DNA of 64,000 nt from Pararhizobium qamdonense (GTDB lineage: Bacteria; Pseudomonadota; Alphaproteobacteria; Rhizobiales; Rhizobiaceae): the NCBI RefSeq assembly GCF_029277445.1, contig NZ_CP119569.1:124001-188000 (forward strand). The letters are read 5' to 3'. Below the pieces are notes generated by a model. It ran no database searches, had not been told where the DNA came from, and saw only the letters and a program-made list of their open reading frames with translations. Below are positions 44,871-54,910 of this stretch, in pieces; positions within the stretch are counted from its first letter, which is position 1, and each line of letters starts with the position of its first letter. The position numbers and the translations under genes are program-made.

Positions 44871-45793
44871 CTACAACCACTCATTGATCTCGAAGTTTCC
44901 AGCAAATCTGTTCGCATTGTTGCGATGAGGACTGATTGTCGGTCCAGCTTCCTGGACACCAGATACACGGGCCAATCCACCCGAAACCGTGCTGAGTTGA
45001 TCCTGCGAAGCAGCCCTTCAGTTTCCCACCGCCACGCATAGTGCTCGGGTAGGTAGCCGACGTGAAGGCCCGTGAGTATCATTTGCAACGTCGCTTCAGT
45101 ATGCATTGATGACACGCTCGAATTCCAGTTCGTTTCAACCATCTCCTGTTGCTGGGTTACAAACCCCCGGCGGATAAAATCTACGCCGGTAAGGTCCTCA
45201 TCTGTCGTATTCTCCAAGTCTCGCCCGAAAAGCGTGTGTTCCGAGCCGCAATAGAGCGCGATGCTCTCCGTGTGAAGTTCTTCATAGGCGAGGTCGGTAA
45301 GGTCAGTCTTGCTGCCCGTGATGCCGAGGTCGCATCGACCATCGTAAACTGCTTTTTCCACATCGTTTGACGGAACGACATTCACGGTCAGTTCCACCTC
45401 GTTGGGCCGAGCGCGAAACTTTTTAAGTGCAGAACCGAAGGGATTTCTCGGGTCTGTCGCCATGTTATCCATGAGCCATACCGAGAGTTCCCCCATAAGC
45501 TTTCCTTTCGCGCCAGCTACGGTCGACCGAAAGTTGTTCAACTCGCCAAAAAGGCGGAGCGTCGCCTCGTAGACGACTTTACCCTCCGAAGTGAGGGAAA
45601 ACCCACTTGGACCGCGCGTACACAGCTTTATCCCGAACCGCGTTTCCAGATCGGAAATGTGAATAGATATTGTCGATCGGCTGAGGTTAAGTGTTTCTTC
45701 CGCCGCCGCGAAGCCATTGCATTCGGTCACCGCTTTGAAAACCTTCAACAGGCGAATGTCGATCTTATCAAGCGGCGGAATATCAAATCGCAT
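44867..45793 (-). CDS. LysR-family transcriptional regulator
   Basis: The 308-residue product has the LysR helix-turn-helix (DIRLLKVFKAVTECNGFAAA, LNLSRSTISIHISDLE) and a substrate-binding domain (LMGELSVWLMDNMATDPRNPFG, in parts GELSVWLMDN). It starts at ATG 45793 (MRFDIPPLDK) after GGAGCCACG; a 21-residue N-terminal extension to 45856 is unlikely. It converges with the ArgE-like gene and faces away from the aldehyde dehydrogenase operon, which starts about 700 bp upstream of it, so it may control either. Confidence 0.87.
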   Translation of the reverse strand: MRFDIPPLDKIDIRLLKVFKAVTECNGFAAAEETLNLSRSTISIHISDLETRFGIKLCTRGPSGFSLTSEGKVVYEATLRLFGELNNFRSTVAGAKGKLMGELSVWLMDNMATDPRNPFGSALKKFRARPNEVELTVNVVPSNDVEKAVYDGRCDLGITGSKTDLTDLAYEELHTESIALYCGSEHTLFGRDLENTTDEDLTGVDFIRRGFVTQQQEMVETNWNSSVSSMHTEATLQMILTGLHVGYLPEHYAWRWETEGLLRRINSARFRVDWPVYLVSRKLDRQSVLIATMRTDLLETSRSMSGCS

Positions 45794-45815
45794 CGTGGCT
45801 CCAAGCGCGACGAAC

Positions 45816-46019
45816 CTATCGGCAGGTCGAAAATCCCATATACTGGTCCCATTCACGCTTCGATGGGTCGTTCGGGATACAGCCGTACTTAGCGTAGGTC
45901 ATTTGGCCCTTTGAGGGCAACCTAAACTGCACGATCAGGACGGAAGTGAGCGATAAGCAGAGGATTAGGGCAATTAACACGAACCACCAGATTGGTGCCG
46001 TAGTGTTGCTTTTATCCAT
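45816..46019 (-). CDS. Small single-span membrane protein, unknown
   Basis: The 67-residue product (MDKSNTTAPIWWFVLIALIL start) has one strong hydrophobic segment (about 11-31), followed by a polar, basic tail rich in Tyr, Pro and Lys with two Cys residues near the end (GCIPNDP and FSTCR). AGGAAACGGAA precedes the ATG at 46019. It overlaps the possible extended start of the LysR gene and lies immediately upstream of it, so the two could be cotranscribed. It is not recognised and could be spurious. Confidence 0.45.
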   Translation of the reverse strand: MDKSNTTAPIWWFVLIALILCLSLTSVLIVQFRLPSKGQMTYAKYGCIPNDPSKREWDQYMGFSTCR

Positions 46020-46037
46020 TTCCGTTTCCTCGGACAC

Positions 46038-46491
46038 TCACTCTGATCCTGCTAAGAGCGCCGGCTGCTAATTATAGGCGCGGCGCGATACTCGGTACCC
46101 GATGCACTGCACTCGGCTTCAAAACTGCTTGAGATCTCTGTTGTGCCAATTATCCGTCAGCAAAAGGAAGCCGATGGTCCGTCCGTGTGCGCAAAGCTCA
46201 ACCCATCCATGTACCCTACTCGCTGACTTGCTTCATGATGTTGTGTGTTCGTCAAACGTTGGTTTGGCTAAACTGTATTTCCTATATTGACCCGACTGGC
46301 TAATCCGAACCGACCGACGACCTTGTTTGACTTCGGCAACTTTAGAACGCAGCGGCTCGCTACTCGCGAGCATGAATTTTGAGGGCGGGGTGGCGACGAT
46401 CTCCTCGAGGAGGCGACATTATTCGCCGAACTCTGCAACCGATCAATGTCGCAAAAACGATCGATGCCCGCCAATCGAAAGAAAATTTTTA
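46038..46491. promoter_or_regulatory. Divergent gap before the aldehyde dehydrogenase operon
   Basis: This 454-bp region separates the LysR-side genes from the plus-strand ALDH-AruH operon. No gene is convincing. An AT-rich stretch near 46255-46290 (GTTTGGCTAAACTGTATTTCC followed by TATATTGA, split here) could hold the promoter or a LysR T-N11-A type site. Nothing definite was identified. Confidence 0.35.
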
Positions 46492-48021
46492 ATGGAAAAT
46501 AGAACCGCAGGCTACTTCGCTCAGTACGCAGTTCCGCAAGAGGTCATTTCTTTCGTGGATCGACCAATTGGGCATTACATCGGTGGCGTAGAGGTGCATA
46601 CGACCGGCGACCAGATCGACGTTATCGAACCGTTCACGGGAGAAAGACTGACCGGCGTTGTGAATGGGACGCTCTCTGATGTCGATCTGGCGGTTAACTC
46701 CGCCCGAAGCGCACTTGCCGGTCCATGGGGCAAAATGGCGCCACTTGAACGACAGCGATTGATATTGCGGCTTGCCGAGGCGATGTCGGCCGATGCAGAC
46801 TTTCTCTCCCACCTTGAAGCCATCGATGTTGGCAAGGCAATATCGGAGGCCCGGTCAATCGATGTTGCCGGTGCCATTGCCAACCTTGAATATTTTGCCG
46901 GCTGGACGAGCAAGCTCGACGGTAGAACTACAAACGCCGTGGCGCTGGCGGGTGAAACACTCATGTACACTGTCAAGGAACCGGTCGGAGTGGTGGCTGC
47001 GATTGTGCCGTGGAACTTTCCTCTTCAGATCCTCTCCTGGAAGCTCGCAGCCGCACTTGCATGTGGATGCACCATTGTCTGTAAACCCTCTGAACAGACG
47101 CCGCTTTCCGCCATGCGCGTCGCGCAACTTGCGAGTTTCGTGGGTTTTCCGGCCGGCGTAATCAATATCGTCAACGGGTTTGGACATGTTATTGGTCAAG
47201 CCTTGGCAGCGCATAGGGGCGTGGACAAACTCTCATTCACAGGCTCGACGCCCGTAGGCAAAGCTGTCGGCAAGACGTCGCTGGACACGATGAAACGACT
47301 CACGCTGGAACTCGGCGGGAAGTCGCCGGTCATCGTCACCAGCAAGGCAGACTTGGACAGAGCTGCCGATGCAATTTTGGCTGGCGTCTTTCTCAACTCG
47401 GGACAGGTATGTGACGCCGGCTCACGGGTCTATGTTCACAAAAGCGTTCACGCCGAACTGATTCACAAATTGAGGGCCGGCGCTGAAAGCTTACCTATAG
47501 GCGCTGGCCTCGACCCTACCGCTAGAATTACTCCCCTTGTTTCGTCGGCACACCGGAACAAGGTGCTCGACCATATAAGTTCGGCCCAAGCGGAAGGGGC
47601 TGCCCTTGTGACCGGCGAAGTAAGCGTCCCAAGTCAACGTGTCGATGGTATTTTGCGGCCAACAATCTTTGACAATTGCTCAGATAAAATGCGCATTTTC
47701 CGCGAGGAAATCTTCGGTCCTGTCCTCGGTGTCTCACAATTCGATACTATCGATGAGGCGGTCGAGCGAGCAAATACCGGGGATTTCGGACTGGCAGCGG
47801 CAATATATTCGCAGAATATCGACGAAACAATTCAATTGTCTCGCCGCCTAAAGGCTGGAAATATTTACATAAACGCGCACGGTCTTCTAGATCCAGCGAT
47901 GCCGTTTGGCGGGCTGGGCGAGTCTGGATTCGGTAAGGACATGGGGCCAGAGCAGCTCGATGGGTTTCTGTCGACGAAAAGCATTTATGTGCAAGTTGCC
48001 AACCCCTCGGCGACTGAGTGA
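46492..48021 (+). CDS. Aldehyde dehydrogenase, candidate for 4-guanidinobutyraldehyde
   Basis: The 509-residue enzyme has the PWN oxyanion motif (173-175), general base Glu273 in TLELGGKSPV and catalytic Cys307 in NSGQVCDAGSRV. The sequence resembles broad-specificity aminoaldehyde/betaine-type dehydrogenases. It is 21 bp upstream of the AruH-like gene, so oxidation of the guanidinobutyraldehyde formed by AruI is a reasonable assignment, as Pseudomonas uses a KauB-type dehydrogenase for this step. The start at 46492 (MENRTAG) is preceded by a weak purine stretch; a longer in-frame reading from 46327 has no family support. Confidence 0.85.
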   Translation: MENRTAGYFAQYAVPQEVISFVDRPIGHYIGGVEVHTTGDQIDVIEPFTGERLTGVVNGTLSDVDLAVNSARSALAGPWGKMAPLERQRLILRLAEAMSADADFLSHLEAIDVGKAISEARSIDVAGAIANLEYFAGWTSKLDGRTTNAVALAGETLMYTVKEPVGVVAAIVPWNFPLQILSWKLAAALACGCTIVCKPSEQTPLSAMRVAQLASFVGFPAGVINIVNGFGHVIGQALAAHRGVDKLSFTGSTPVGKAVGKTSLDTMKRLTLELGGKSPVIVTSKADLDRAADAILAGVFLNSGQVCDAGSRVYVHKSVHAELIHKLRAGAESLPIGAGLDPTARITPLVSSAHRNKVLDHISSAQAEGAALVTGEVSVPSQRVDGILRPTIFDNCSDKMRIFREEIFGPVLGVSQFDTIDEAVERANTGDFGLAAAIYSQNIDETIQLSRRLKAGNIYINAHGLLDPAMPFGGLGESGFGKDMGPEQLDGFLSTKSIYVQVANPSATE

Positions 48022-48042
48022 GCATTTCCTGGAGGTGAATTG

Positions 48043-49251
48043 ATGGAATCTCTTTTGAAACAACGTGATGCTCGGCCACTATTTTCCGACCATACGGCCG
48101 CCATTGCAAGTGAAGGATCCGCCGGTTGGGCGATTGCTGATGCTGCTGCGGATGCCTCGGGGAGGGGAGAAGATGTGGTTAGTCTTTGCCTGGGCGATAC
48201 CTCCTTTGATACGCCGGATCGCATCTTGGCGACAGCTATTGCTAGCCTGCGTGGAGGCCGCACGCACTACGCGCCAGTGCCCGGCACGCCGGAACTTAGA
48301 GCCAACATTGCCGCTGCACAAACCAGGTTCGACGGCCAAGCTTGGCAAGCTGAGCAAGTGACAGTTTTTGGCGGGGCGCAAAACGCGCTTTTCGCAACTT
48401 TGATGGCGGTTGCCGGTGCGGGCGACGAAGTGCTTTACTTCGAGCCTTGGTATGCGACCTACGAAGCGACGATTCGCGCTGGCGGCGCGATCGCCAAACC
48501 CATTAAACTTTCTTTCGAGAGCCCCTCCTGCAAGCTCTCGGAACTCGCACTCATCGCTGCGATCACCGACCGAACACGAGCTATTGTTCTTAACTCGCCA
48601 AATAATCCTGGTGGATATGTTTTCGGCCGATCCGATCTCGAGGTCGTGGCGCGCGTTGCCCAGCAGTACAATTTGTGGATCATCAGCGACGAAGTTTACA
48701 GATCTGCGGTGTTTGACGACGAATACTCCTCCATCACGTCGTTTCCGGATGTGCTGGATCGGACGATCATCATCAACAGTCTATCCAAGTCACACGCAAT
48801 GACAGGATGGCGCGTGGGATGGGCCTTGGCTCCGCTAGCGGCCGCTCAACACTTACAAAACCTCGCGCAGTGCATGCTGTTCGGCTCACCCACATTTATA
48901 CAAGACGCTGCAGCCACCGCGCTTGAAGCAGCTGGTGATGAAGAAATGAAATATTTTTCCGGAGAATTGCGCCGCCGCCGGGATATCATGTGCAAGGCAT
49001 TGTCGGCAATCCAGCGGCTGAGATTTACACGTCCAAGGGGTGGAATGTTCTGCTTTGTCGATGTCTCGGAGACTGGCCTCTCCGGCTCACACTTCGCCGA
49101 GAAACTCTTTCGTTCTGACGGCCTCGCTGTCGTTCCAGGCACTGCCTTTGGCCCCAACATGAGCGACTTTATCCGCATCTCCTTTTCCGCCTCGGAGGAG
49201 ATTATCGAAAATGGGATGGAGCGGTTACGCCGCTTTTGCGCAACCCTGTGA
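48043..49251 (+). CDS. aruH: Class I aminotransferase, AruH-like arginine:pyruvate transaminase
   Basis: AruH transfers the alpha-amino group of arginine to pyruvate, giving 2-ketoarginine and alanine. The 402-residue product has PLP lysine Lys249 in NSLSKSHAMTGWRVGW, NSPNNPGG (184-191), DEVYR (216-220) and FIRISFS with the carboxylate Arg. The segment LQNLAQCMLFGSPTFIQDAA and the SLSKSHAMTGWRVGW block match what I recall of P. aeruginosa AruH almost word for word, rather than aspartate aminotransferase. GGAGG lies 7 bp before ATG 48043. Adjacent to an aldehyde dehydrogenase; its decarboxylase partner is at 37340. Confidence 0.85.
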   Translation: MESLLKQRDARPLFSDHTAAIASEGSAGWAIADAAADASGRGEDVVSLCLGDTSFDTPDRILATAIASLRGGRTHYAPVPGTPELRANIAAAQTRFDGQAWQAEQVTVFGGAQNALFATLMAVAGAGDEVLYFEPWYATYEATIRAGGAIAKPIKLSFESPSCKLSELALIAAITDRTRAIVLNSPNNPGGYVFGRSDLEVVARVAQQYNLWIISDEVYRSAVFDDEYSSITSFPDVLDRTIIINSLSKSHAMTGWRVGWALAPLAAAQHLQNLAQCMLFGSPTFIQDAAATALEAAGDEEMKYFSGELRRRRDIMCKALSAIQRLRFTRPRGGMFCFVDVSETGLSGSHFAEKLFRSDGLAVVPGTAFGPNMSDFIRISFSASEEIIENGMERLRRFCATL

Positions 49252-49422
49252 GCCGTTCAAGGTTTTCGGCTAAACTTCGCCTGAGCGCGGTCTTGGGCCA
49301 AAGTCCAAAGCGGGCAACGAGTAGCGTTTTACCGATATCGCTCGCGGCTTTGGCCGGCTAACGGATCAAATATTCAACAACGCGACACGTGACTTCCGCC
49401 GTATTCATTTAAGGAGAGAACT

Positions 49423-50898
49423 TTGACCGCCATCGATTTAGCATCGAAACTGAAGGACCCAGGGTTGCTTAGCGACAAAGCTCTAATCGCGGGGCGGTGG
49501 GTTAGCGCTCGCAACGGAGCAACGTTTAACATTGTCGATCCAGCTACAGGTCAGAAGATTGCAGCAGTTCCGGATCTCGGCGTCGACGAAGTAAGTCAGG
49601 CAATCGACGCCGCGCATCGCGCGCAGAGGCCATGGGCAAAAGTCACAGCGAAGCAGCGCTCATTCATTTTGCGTAAGTTGTTTGATCTGGTTGTGTCAAA
49701 TGTTGACGACCTAGCAACTATCTTGACTGCGGAGATGGGCAAACCTCTGCAGGAAGCAAGGACAGAGATTCTGTACGGAGCTGCCTATATTGAGTGGTTT
49801 GCCGAGGAAGCCAAACGCATCAATGGCGATGTAATCCCTGGTCACCAGGAGGACAAACGAATCCTTGTTTTGAAGAGGCCTGTCGGTGTCGTCGGCGCTA
49901 TCACCCCTTGGAATTTCCCGAGTGCCATGCTTGCGCGCAAGCTCGCGCCCGCCCTATCTGTTGGCTGTTCGCTAGTCGCGAAGCCTGCCGCGCAGACGCC
50001 GCTTTCAGCACTTGCACTTGGCGTTCTCGCGGAGCGAGCCGGCATTCCGCCAGGTGTTCTCAACGTAATCACATCGACAGATGCTGCGATGGTCGGAGCG
50101 ACGTTTTGCGCCAACGAGTTGGTGAGAAAGATTTCGTTCACAGGCTCAACGAACGTGGGCCGTATGTTGATGCGGCAGGGGGCCGACCAGATAAAAAAGC
50201 TGAGCCTGGAGCTTGGAGGCAATGCGCCGTTTATCGTGTTCGACGATGCGAATGTCGATGATGCAGTGGAGGGCGCCATTGCTGCCAAATTCAGGAATGC
50301 TGGGCAGACTTGTGTCTGCGCCAATCGTATCTATGTCCAAACCGGTGTTTATAAGGAGTTTTCCGAAAAACTTGCTAGACGGGTTGCCGGGCTGAAGGTT
50401 GGCAATGGATTTGCCGAGGGATCTGAAATCGGTCCACTTATCGACGGCAATGCAGTAAACAAAGTCAAAGAACATCTAGAGAATGCGCTGTCACTAGGCG
50501 CGAGTATTACTGTCGGTGGGTATTCCCACGAACAGGGGGAGCAGTTTTTCTCCCCGACAGTTCTGATCGGTGTGACCTCTGAAATGAAAGTTGCATGCGA
50601 AGAGACCTTCGGTCCACTCGCGCCACTTTTTTCATTCGACACGGAGGAGGAGGTTATTCAGATGGCGAATAACACTGAGTTCGGTCTTGCCGGTTACTTT
50701 TATTCTCGTGACCTCTCTCGTATCTTCCGCGTCGCCGAAGAGCTGGAAACCGGCATGGTCGGTGTGAACACCGGGCTTATCTCCACTGAAATGGCTCCGT
50801 TCGGCGGAATCAAGCAATCTGGTCTCGGCCGCGAAGGGTCTAAATATGGAGCAGATGATTATATCGACATCAAATACATCTGCTTAAGTCTCGCCTGA
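49423..50898 (+). CDS. gabD: Succinate-semialdehyde dehydrogenase (GabD-like)
   Basis: This is an NAD(P)-dependent enzyme oxidising succinate semialdehyde to succinate. The 491-residue protein has TPWNFP (161-166), general base Glu263 in LELGGNAPF, catalytic Cys297 in NAGQTCVCANRIYVQ (the CVCANR block is diagnostic of GabD-type SSADH), and the C-terminal EMAPFGGIKQSGLGREGS. It starts with TTG after AAGGAGAGAAC, 171 bp beyond AruH. It would complete GABA degradation after the class III aminotransferase. traR is the next gene downstream. Confidence 0.9.
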   Translation: MTAIDLASKLKDPGLLSDKALIAGRWVSARNGATFNIVDPATGQKIAAVPDLGVDEVSQAIDAAHRAQRPWAKVTAKQRSFILRKLFDLVVSNVDDLATILTAEMGKPLQEARTEILYGAAYIEWFAEEAKRINGDVIPGHQEDKRILVLKRPVGVVGAITPWNFPSAMLARKLAPALSVGCSLVAKPAAQTPLSALALGVLAERAGIPPGVLNVITSTDAAMVGATFCANELVRKISFTGSTNVGRMLMRQGADQIKKLSLELGGNAPFIVFDDANVDDAVEGAIAAKFRNAGQTCVCANRIYVQTGVYKEFSEKLARRVAGLKVGNGFAEGSEIGPLIDGNAVNKVKEHLENALSLGASITVGGYSHEQGEQFFSPTVLIGVTSEMKVACEETFGPLAPLFSFDTEEEVIQMANNTEFGLAGYFYSRDLSRIFRVAEELETGMVGVNTGLISTEMAPFGGIKQSGLGREGSKYGADDYIDIKYICLSLA

Positions 50899-50904
50899 GG
50901 TACG

Positions 50905-50933
50905 GACGATTGACATGCTCCGGCTCAATCGTC
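50905..50933. terminator. Hairpin between gabD-like gene and traR
   Basis: GACGATTGA (50905-50913) pairs perfectly with TCAATCGTC (50925-50933) around an 11-nt loop, beginning 7 bp after the SSADH stop. No T run follows (GGACCATG). It may be a partial terminator or a protein-binding dyad, which matters because readthrough would reach traR. The remaining 50934-51166 has no gene. Confidence 0.5.
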
Positions 50934-51145
50934 GGACCATGTTTGCATCTATCGCACGTCACACGTTAGCTCAACGCAGGACCGAACTCTGCGCGAGCCA
51001 AGGAACCGATTCTCCGAATTGCTCAGCTCCAATGAACGGTCTTTCCAAACGTCAAGTTCCATAAGTCATATTATGCAATCTAGGGTTGATTTTTACCGCT
51101 TATAATAATAAACGTCGAGGGGCTCACGTGACCTGTTCCACCTGA

Positions 51146-51871
<726 letters not shown>

Positions 51872-51931
51872 AGGCCGTGGCCAACTCCACTCGATCTGTT
51901 GGCGAACAAGGCTTGACCTAAAAAAACCGGA

Positions 51932-52240
51932 TCAGTTCGCGGCCACCTTCGGAATGTAGCCGAGAACCCCCACGAGCGTGTTGACCGCGCTCATCTGTGC
52001 ATGCATCTCGATCATTGCTTCGATGTATTCGAGATGCTGAACGCCGCCAGTGGCTTTTCCAGTCCTGTAGTCGTCGGGCAATGCCTGGAACAACTGATCC
52101 GCCCTCTCTAGGAGTTGCCTATGGAGCCGGATGGCATTGACCGTCAGCGTCTCGACGTCTGCCTTGGTGAGGCTGCACGTCAGCCCGATTACCGGGCGCA
52201 GTTCACATGTGTCCGACACTGCTGACTCTTTCAAATCCAT
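51932..52240 (-). CDS. traM: TraM, anti-activator of TraR
   Basis: TraM binds TraR and keeps conjugation off at low cell density. The 102-residue product (MDLKESAVSDTCELRPVIGL start) has the family pattern LTVNAIRLHRQLLERADQLF and DYRTGKATGGVQHLEYIEAMIEMHAQM (in parts TGKATGGVQHLEYIEAMIEM), with a C-terminal LGYIPKV. Length is usual (about 102 residues). The start at 52240 is preferred over a long N-terminal extension. It faces traR tail-to-tail with a 60-bp gap. Confidence 0.93.
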   Translation of the reverse strand: MDLKESAVSDTCELRPVIGLTCSLTKADVETLTVNAIRLHRQLLERADQLFQALPDDYRTGKATGGVQHLEYIEAMIEMHAQMSAVNTLVGVLGYIPKVAAN

Positions 52241-52553
52241 TAGTGATCCAACCCTTAGATTTTGTCCGCGGTGCGCCCCCGCAAACGTTAATCTTCTGAT
52301 CCCAAGCCGGGGGTTGGAAACCGTCCTAGACAGTCCTGAGACCTTTAGCACCGAGGCGCCTGGACATACGTCACAGGCCCCCGGCCAAATGGTCAGAGGA
52401 TTCTGGCGCCGTATCGGCCGGCGCCAACCGCTAGGAAGGGTTTCCACACCCCCGGGCAGCGCGTACTGCCCTGCCCGTTCTTATAATGGGCGAATGCTGT
52501 TTTCGCTAGGGCGATCGATGAACAATTGCGGCAGATCTGCAGATACGGCGACG
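52241..52553. other. Gap between traM and traH
   Basis: This 313-bp region lies upstream of traM on its strand and downstream of traH. No gene is convincing. It probably contains the traM promoter. No tra box was found here. The sequence GGGCAGCGCGTACTGCCC near 52455-52472 contains a short GGGCAG/CTGCCC dyad that could form a hairpin. Confidence 0.35.
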
Positions 52554-53180
52554 TCAGCGCTTTGCGCCAATGCCGGACAGGTCGATCCTGATCCCTGCTT
52601 TGTTGGGATCGGATCCCGACGCTTCGGCTGGCGTTTCGGACTTAGCCTCATCCTCCGAAAGACCGGCTTGCGTTCCGGCGCCATCGCGCCGCACCGGCTC
52701 CGGCTGGGCGAGCTTTACATTGCCTGGATCGTCCGCCCGAAACACCGCCGTTCCTTCGAAATATCCCGTCTGCCAGGCGATGATCGCATCGTCGAACACT
52801 TGCGGCAGGACTTGCCTCTCGGTCGGGTTGCCGTACCATTTGGTCACGATCCGATAAACCTTGGCGAACAACGCGGTGCCCATGCGGATGTTCTCGCAAG
52901 CATCGACCAGGTCCGGTTTCAGCTGGCCCGCCTCCATGATGCCGAGCCCGGCGGGATATTGTGTGATCCCGACGCGAACGGTATTGCGACCGAGGTTGTC
53001 TCGTATCAGCGCCAACGCCTCCTCGGCGGTCTTCGGCCTGGGCACGAGCACCACCCGGTTTCCGGAGCGGACCGTGACCTCGAGCGGGTCCGGTGCCCCT
53101 GCCCGATCGATGAACTGTTCGACGATCGCCGGCTTCAGGCCGGGATCGCTGCATTCCTTGATGAGGGCGGCATCGACCAT
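52554..53180 (-). CDS. traH: TraH, conjugal transfer protein
   Basis: TraH is the distal gene of the traAFBH operon of Ti-type plasmids. The 208-residue product begins MVDAALIKECSDPGLKPAIV and resembles a lytic-transglycosylase-like domain region (QFIDRAG, IRDNLGRNTVRVGITQYPAG), with a hydrophilic Ala/Glu/Asp-rich C-terminus (about 165-205). AAGGAA lies 9 bp before the ATG at 53180. It follows traB by 13 bp on the minus strand. The molecular role in transfer is not well defined. Confidence 0.87.
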   Translation of the reverse strand: MVDAALIKECSDPGLKPAIVEQFIDRAGAPDPLEVTVRSGNRVVLVPRPKTAEEALALIRDNLGRNTVRVGITQYPAGLGIMEAGQLKPDLVDACENIRMGTALFAKVYRIVTKWYGNPTERQVLPQVFDDAIIAWQTGYFEGTAVFRADDPGNVKLAQPEPVRRDGAGTQAGLSEDEAKSETPAEASGSDPNKAGIRIDLSGIGAKR

Positions 53181-53193
53181 CGCAAACAATTCC

Positions 53194-54462
53194 TTATCTG
53201 TTGAAAGCCGTGACGACGGACAGTCCGAACAGCTTTGCCCAAGCGATCACGCTCGCGTTCTGAATGGCGACGATAGACGTTCCTGCGGTCCACCATCCAT
53301 TGCCCGGGGCAACGATTGCGCTGGGGGAATGCAGCATCGACTGCAGGACCGGCCAGAGGAGGAGCTGTTCGTAGCAGATCAGCGCGGCGAGCTTCTGGCC
53401 GTCGCTTTGCACAACTGGATTGCCGAAGAGGTTGGCGCGGGCTCCTCCGCCGCCCTGCCCGGTCCATGCCCGCCATGGCTGCCACATGGAAACCGGGACC
53501 GGCATGCGTTCGCGATAGAGAATTCGAGCTTCGTCAGCCGAAACCTTCACCATGACATTGTCGTAGCCGCCCGGATCGATGACGGCCGCGCCGGCGATCA
53601 CAGTGAGCTCCGAGCCTCGCAAGCCTTGGCTCCAGAGCTTTGCCACCGTCGGCGTCCAGAAGCCCAGCGCACTTTCGGGAAGAACGATGAACCGGGTTTT
53701 CACTGATGCCGCCGCGCGCACCGTTGCGATCAGGTCACGGTGATAGTCGAGCGAGCCGTCTCGTCCGAGTTTCTCACCCTGTTCGAGGTCGACGCCCTTC
53801 CATCCCTCGGGTACATTCGGTGATGTCCATGTAGCGGCGGACCAGAGCCAGAATCCTCCCAGGGCGATGGCGGCAGCCGGCCAATATTGCGATGTCATCA
53901 TCGCGAGGCCGGCTGTCATCGCGACCAGCCCCCACCATCCCCATCCCGGAAAGAGTACGCCTGCAGCGGTCAGCGGATGTGCCCAGCCGGTGATGCCGAG
54001 GGGCGGCAGGCCTAAGAGCATCGCCGCCGCCAGATAGCGCCCCGCCATTGCCATTCCCGTTCGACCTACTCCCGGACACTTGCCTTCCGGTCGCGCCTTC
54101 CAGAGCGCCGCATGCACGCAGGCGAAGGAGAGCGAAGCAGCTGTCCAGAGCAGAAGCCCAGGCCAGAGATCGGCGGCATAGAAGTTGGCGACGCCCTGCG
54201 GCAACCCACGCGACGCAGCCAGAAAATATCCGGCCGACACGAGCACCGCCGTCAGCCGCGACGGCGACATCGCCCAGAGCGTCGGAAACAACACAGCGAC
54301 TGGAATGGCCAGAACATGACCGCTCCAGGCCGTCCAGCCGTAAGCGACAGATACGGCGATGAGCAGGCAGGATCGCCGCCATTTATGGATCGAAAGTGAG
54401 GACCGGCCGCGCCAGGCCGAGAAGGCCCGTGTCGGGAACCGGCCCGAAATACCGACTATCAT
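53194..54462 (-). CDS. traB: TraB, membrane protein with nitrilase/Lnt-like domain
   Basis: TraB of Ti-type plasmids has an N-terminal membrane part and a C-terminal carbon-nitrogen hydrolase (apolipoprotein N-acyltransferase-like) domain. Here, hydrophobic segments lie at about 33-55, 60-80, 90-110 and 140-200, followed by the nitrilase-like motifs with the Glu in LPESALGFW and Cys in [12 protein letters not shown]. The usual catalytic Lys motif (Y-x-K-x3-VPF) reads YRERMPVPV, with Glu in place of Lys. The start is uncertain: ATG 54462 or TTG 54474, each overlapping traF by about 80-90 bp; no later start exists in frame. Confidence 0.83.
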   Translation of the reverse strand: MIVGISGRFPTRAFSAWRGRSSLSIHKWRRSCLLIAVSVAYGWTAWSGHVLAIPVAVLFPTLWAMSPSRLTAVLVSAGYFLAASRGLPQGVANFYAADLWPGLLLWTAASLSFACVHAALWKARPEGKCPGVGRTGMAMAGRYLAAAMLLGLPPLGITGWAHPLTAAGVLFPGWGWWGLVAMTAGLAMMTSQYWPAAAIALGGFWLWSAATWTSPNVPEGWKGVDLEQGEKLGRDGSLDYHRDLIATVRAAASVKTRFIVLPESALGFWTPTVAKLWSQGLRGSELTVIAGAAVIDPGGYDNVMVKVSADEARILYRERMPVPVSMWQPWRAWTGQGGGGARANLFGNPVVQSDGQKLAALICYEQLLLWPVLQSMLHSPSAIVAPGNGWWTAGTSIVAIQNASVIAWAKLFGLSVVTAFNR

Positions 54463-54910
54463 AGGAGCTCGCAAAGGATGAGTGAAGAAACAGATTTCTC
54501 AGTGGCACGATGCCGGTTCTGAACGGTGTGATTGGCCTGCCCTCGCCATCGCTCGCTCGAACGATCGATGAGGCGAGAGGCCTACCGTCGACAGTGACAT
54601 TTGCGCCTATTTTCACATGCTGTCCGGGAAGCGCCGCCACTGTCTTGATCAGCGGCGCAAAGCCACTGGGGCAGAGGCCACGCCTGACATAGCCGCGGCG
54701 CCGTGCCTCCTCGAATGACGGGGTCGCCGGTGGGCAGATGAACACGAGATCGCCGACCTCGATCGGACGCTGCAGGGCTACGATACGCCAGAGCCCAAGC
54801 GGCTCGCTCGGCGTCAGGTTCAACCGAAAGCCGCCCATATATGCGACTGCCGCTAGACCAGCGATCGCCCCGCCCGCGCCGGCCAGGAACAGGAGAAGCC
54901 GCCGCCTCAT
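54383..54910 (-). CDS. traF: TraF, pilin-maturation peptidase
   Basis: TraF is a type I signal-peptidase-like (S26) serine protease that removes the C-terminal end of TrbC and cyclises the pilin. The 175-residue product has an N-terminal membrane anchor (about 6-25), the nucleophile Ser35 in [10 protein letters not shown] and the catalytic Lys89 in [11 protein letters not shown], with conserved order and spacing. It is located between traA (directly upstream, 4-bp overlap) and traB. The start ATG at 54910 is well supported. Confidence 0.92.
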   Translation of the reverse strand: MRRRLLLFLAGAGGAIAGLAAVAYMGGFRLNLTPSEPLGLWRIVALQRPIEVGDLVFICPPATPSFEEARRRGYVRRGLCPSGFAPLIKTVAALPGQHVKIGANVTVDGRPLASSIVRASDGEGRPITPFRTGIVPLRNLFLHSSFASSYDSRYFGPVPDTGLLGLARPVLTFDP

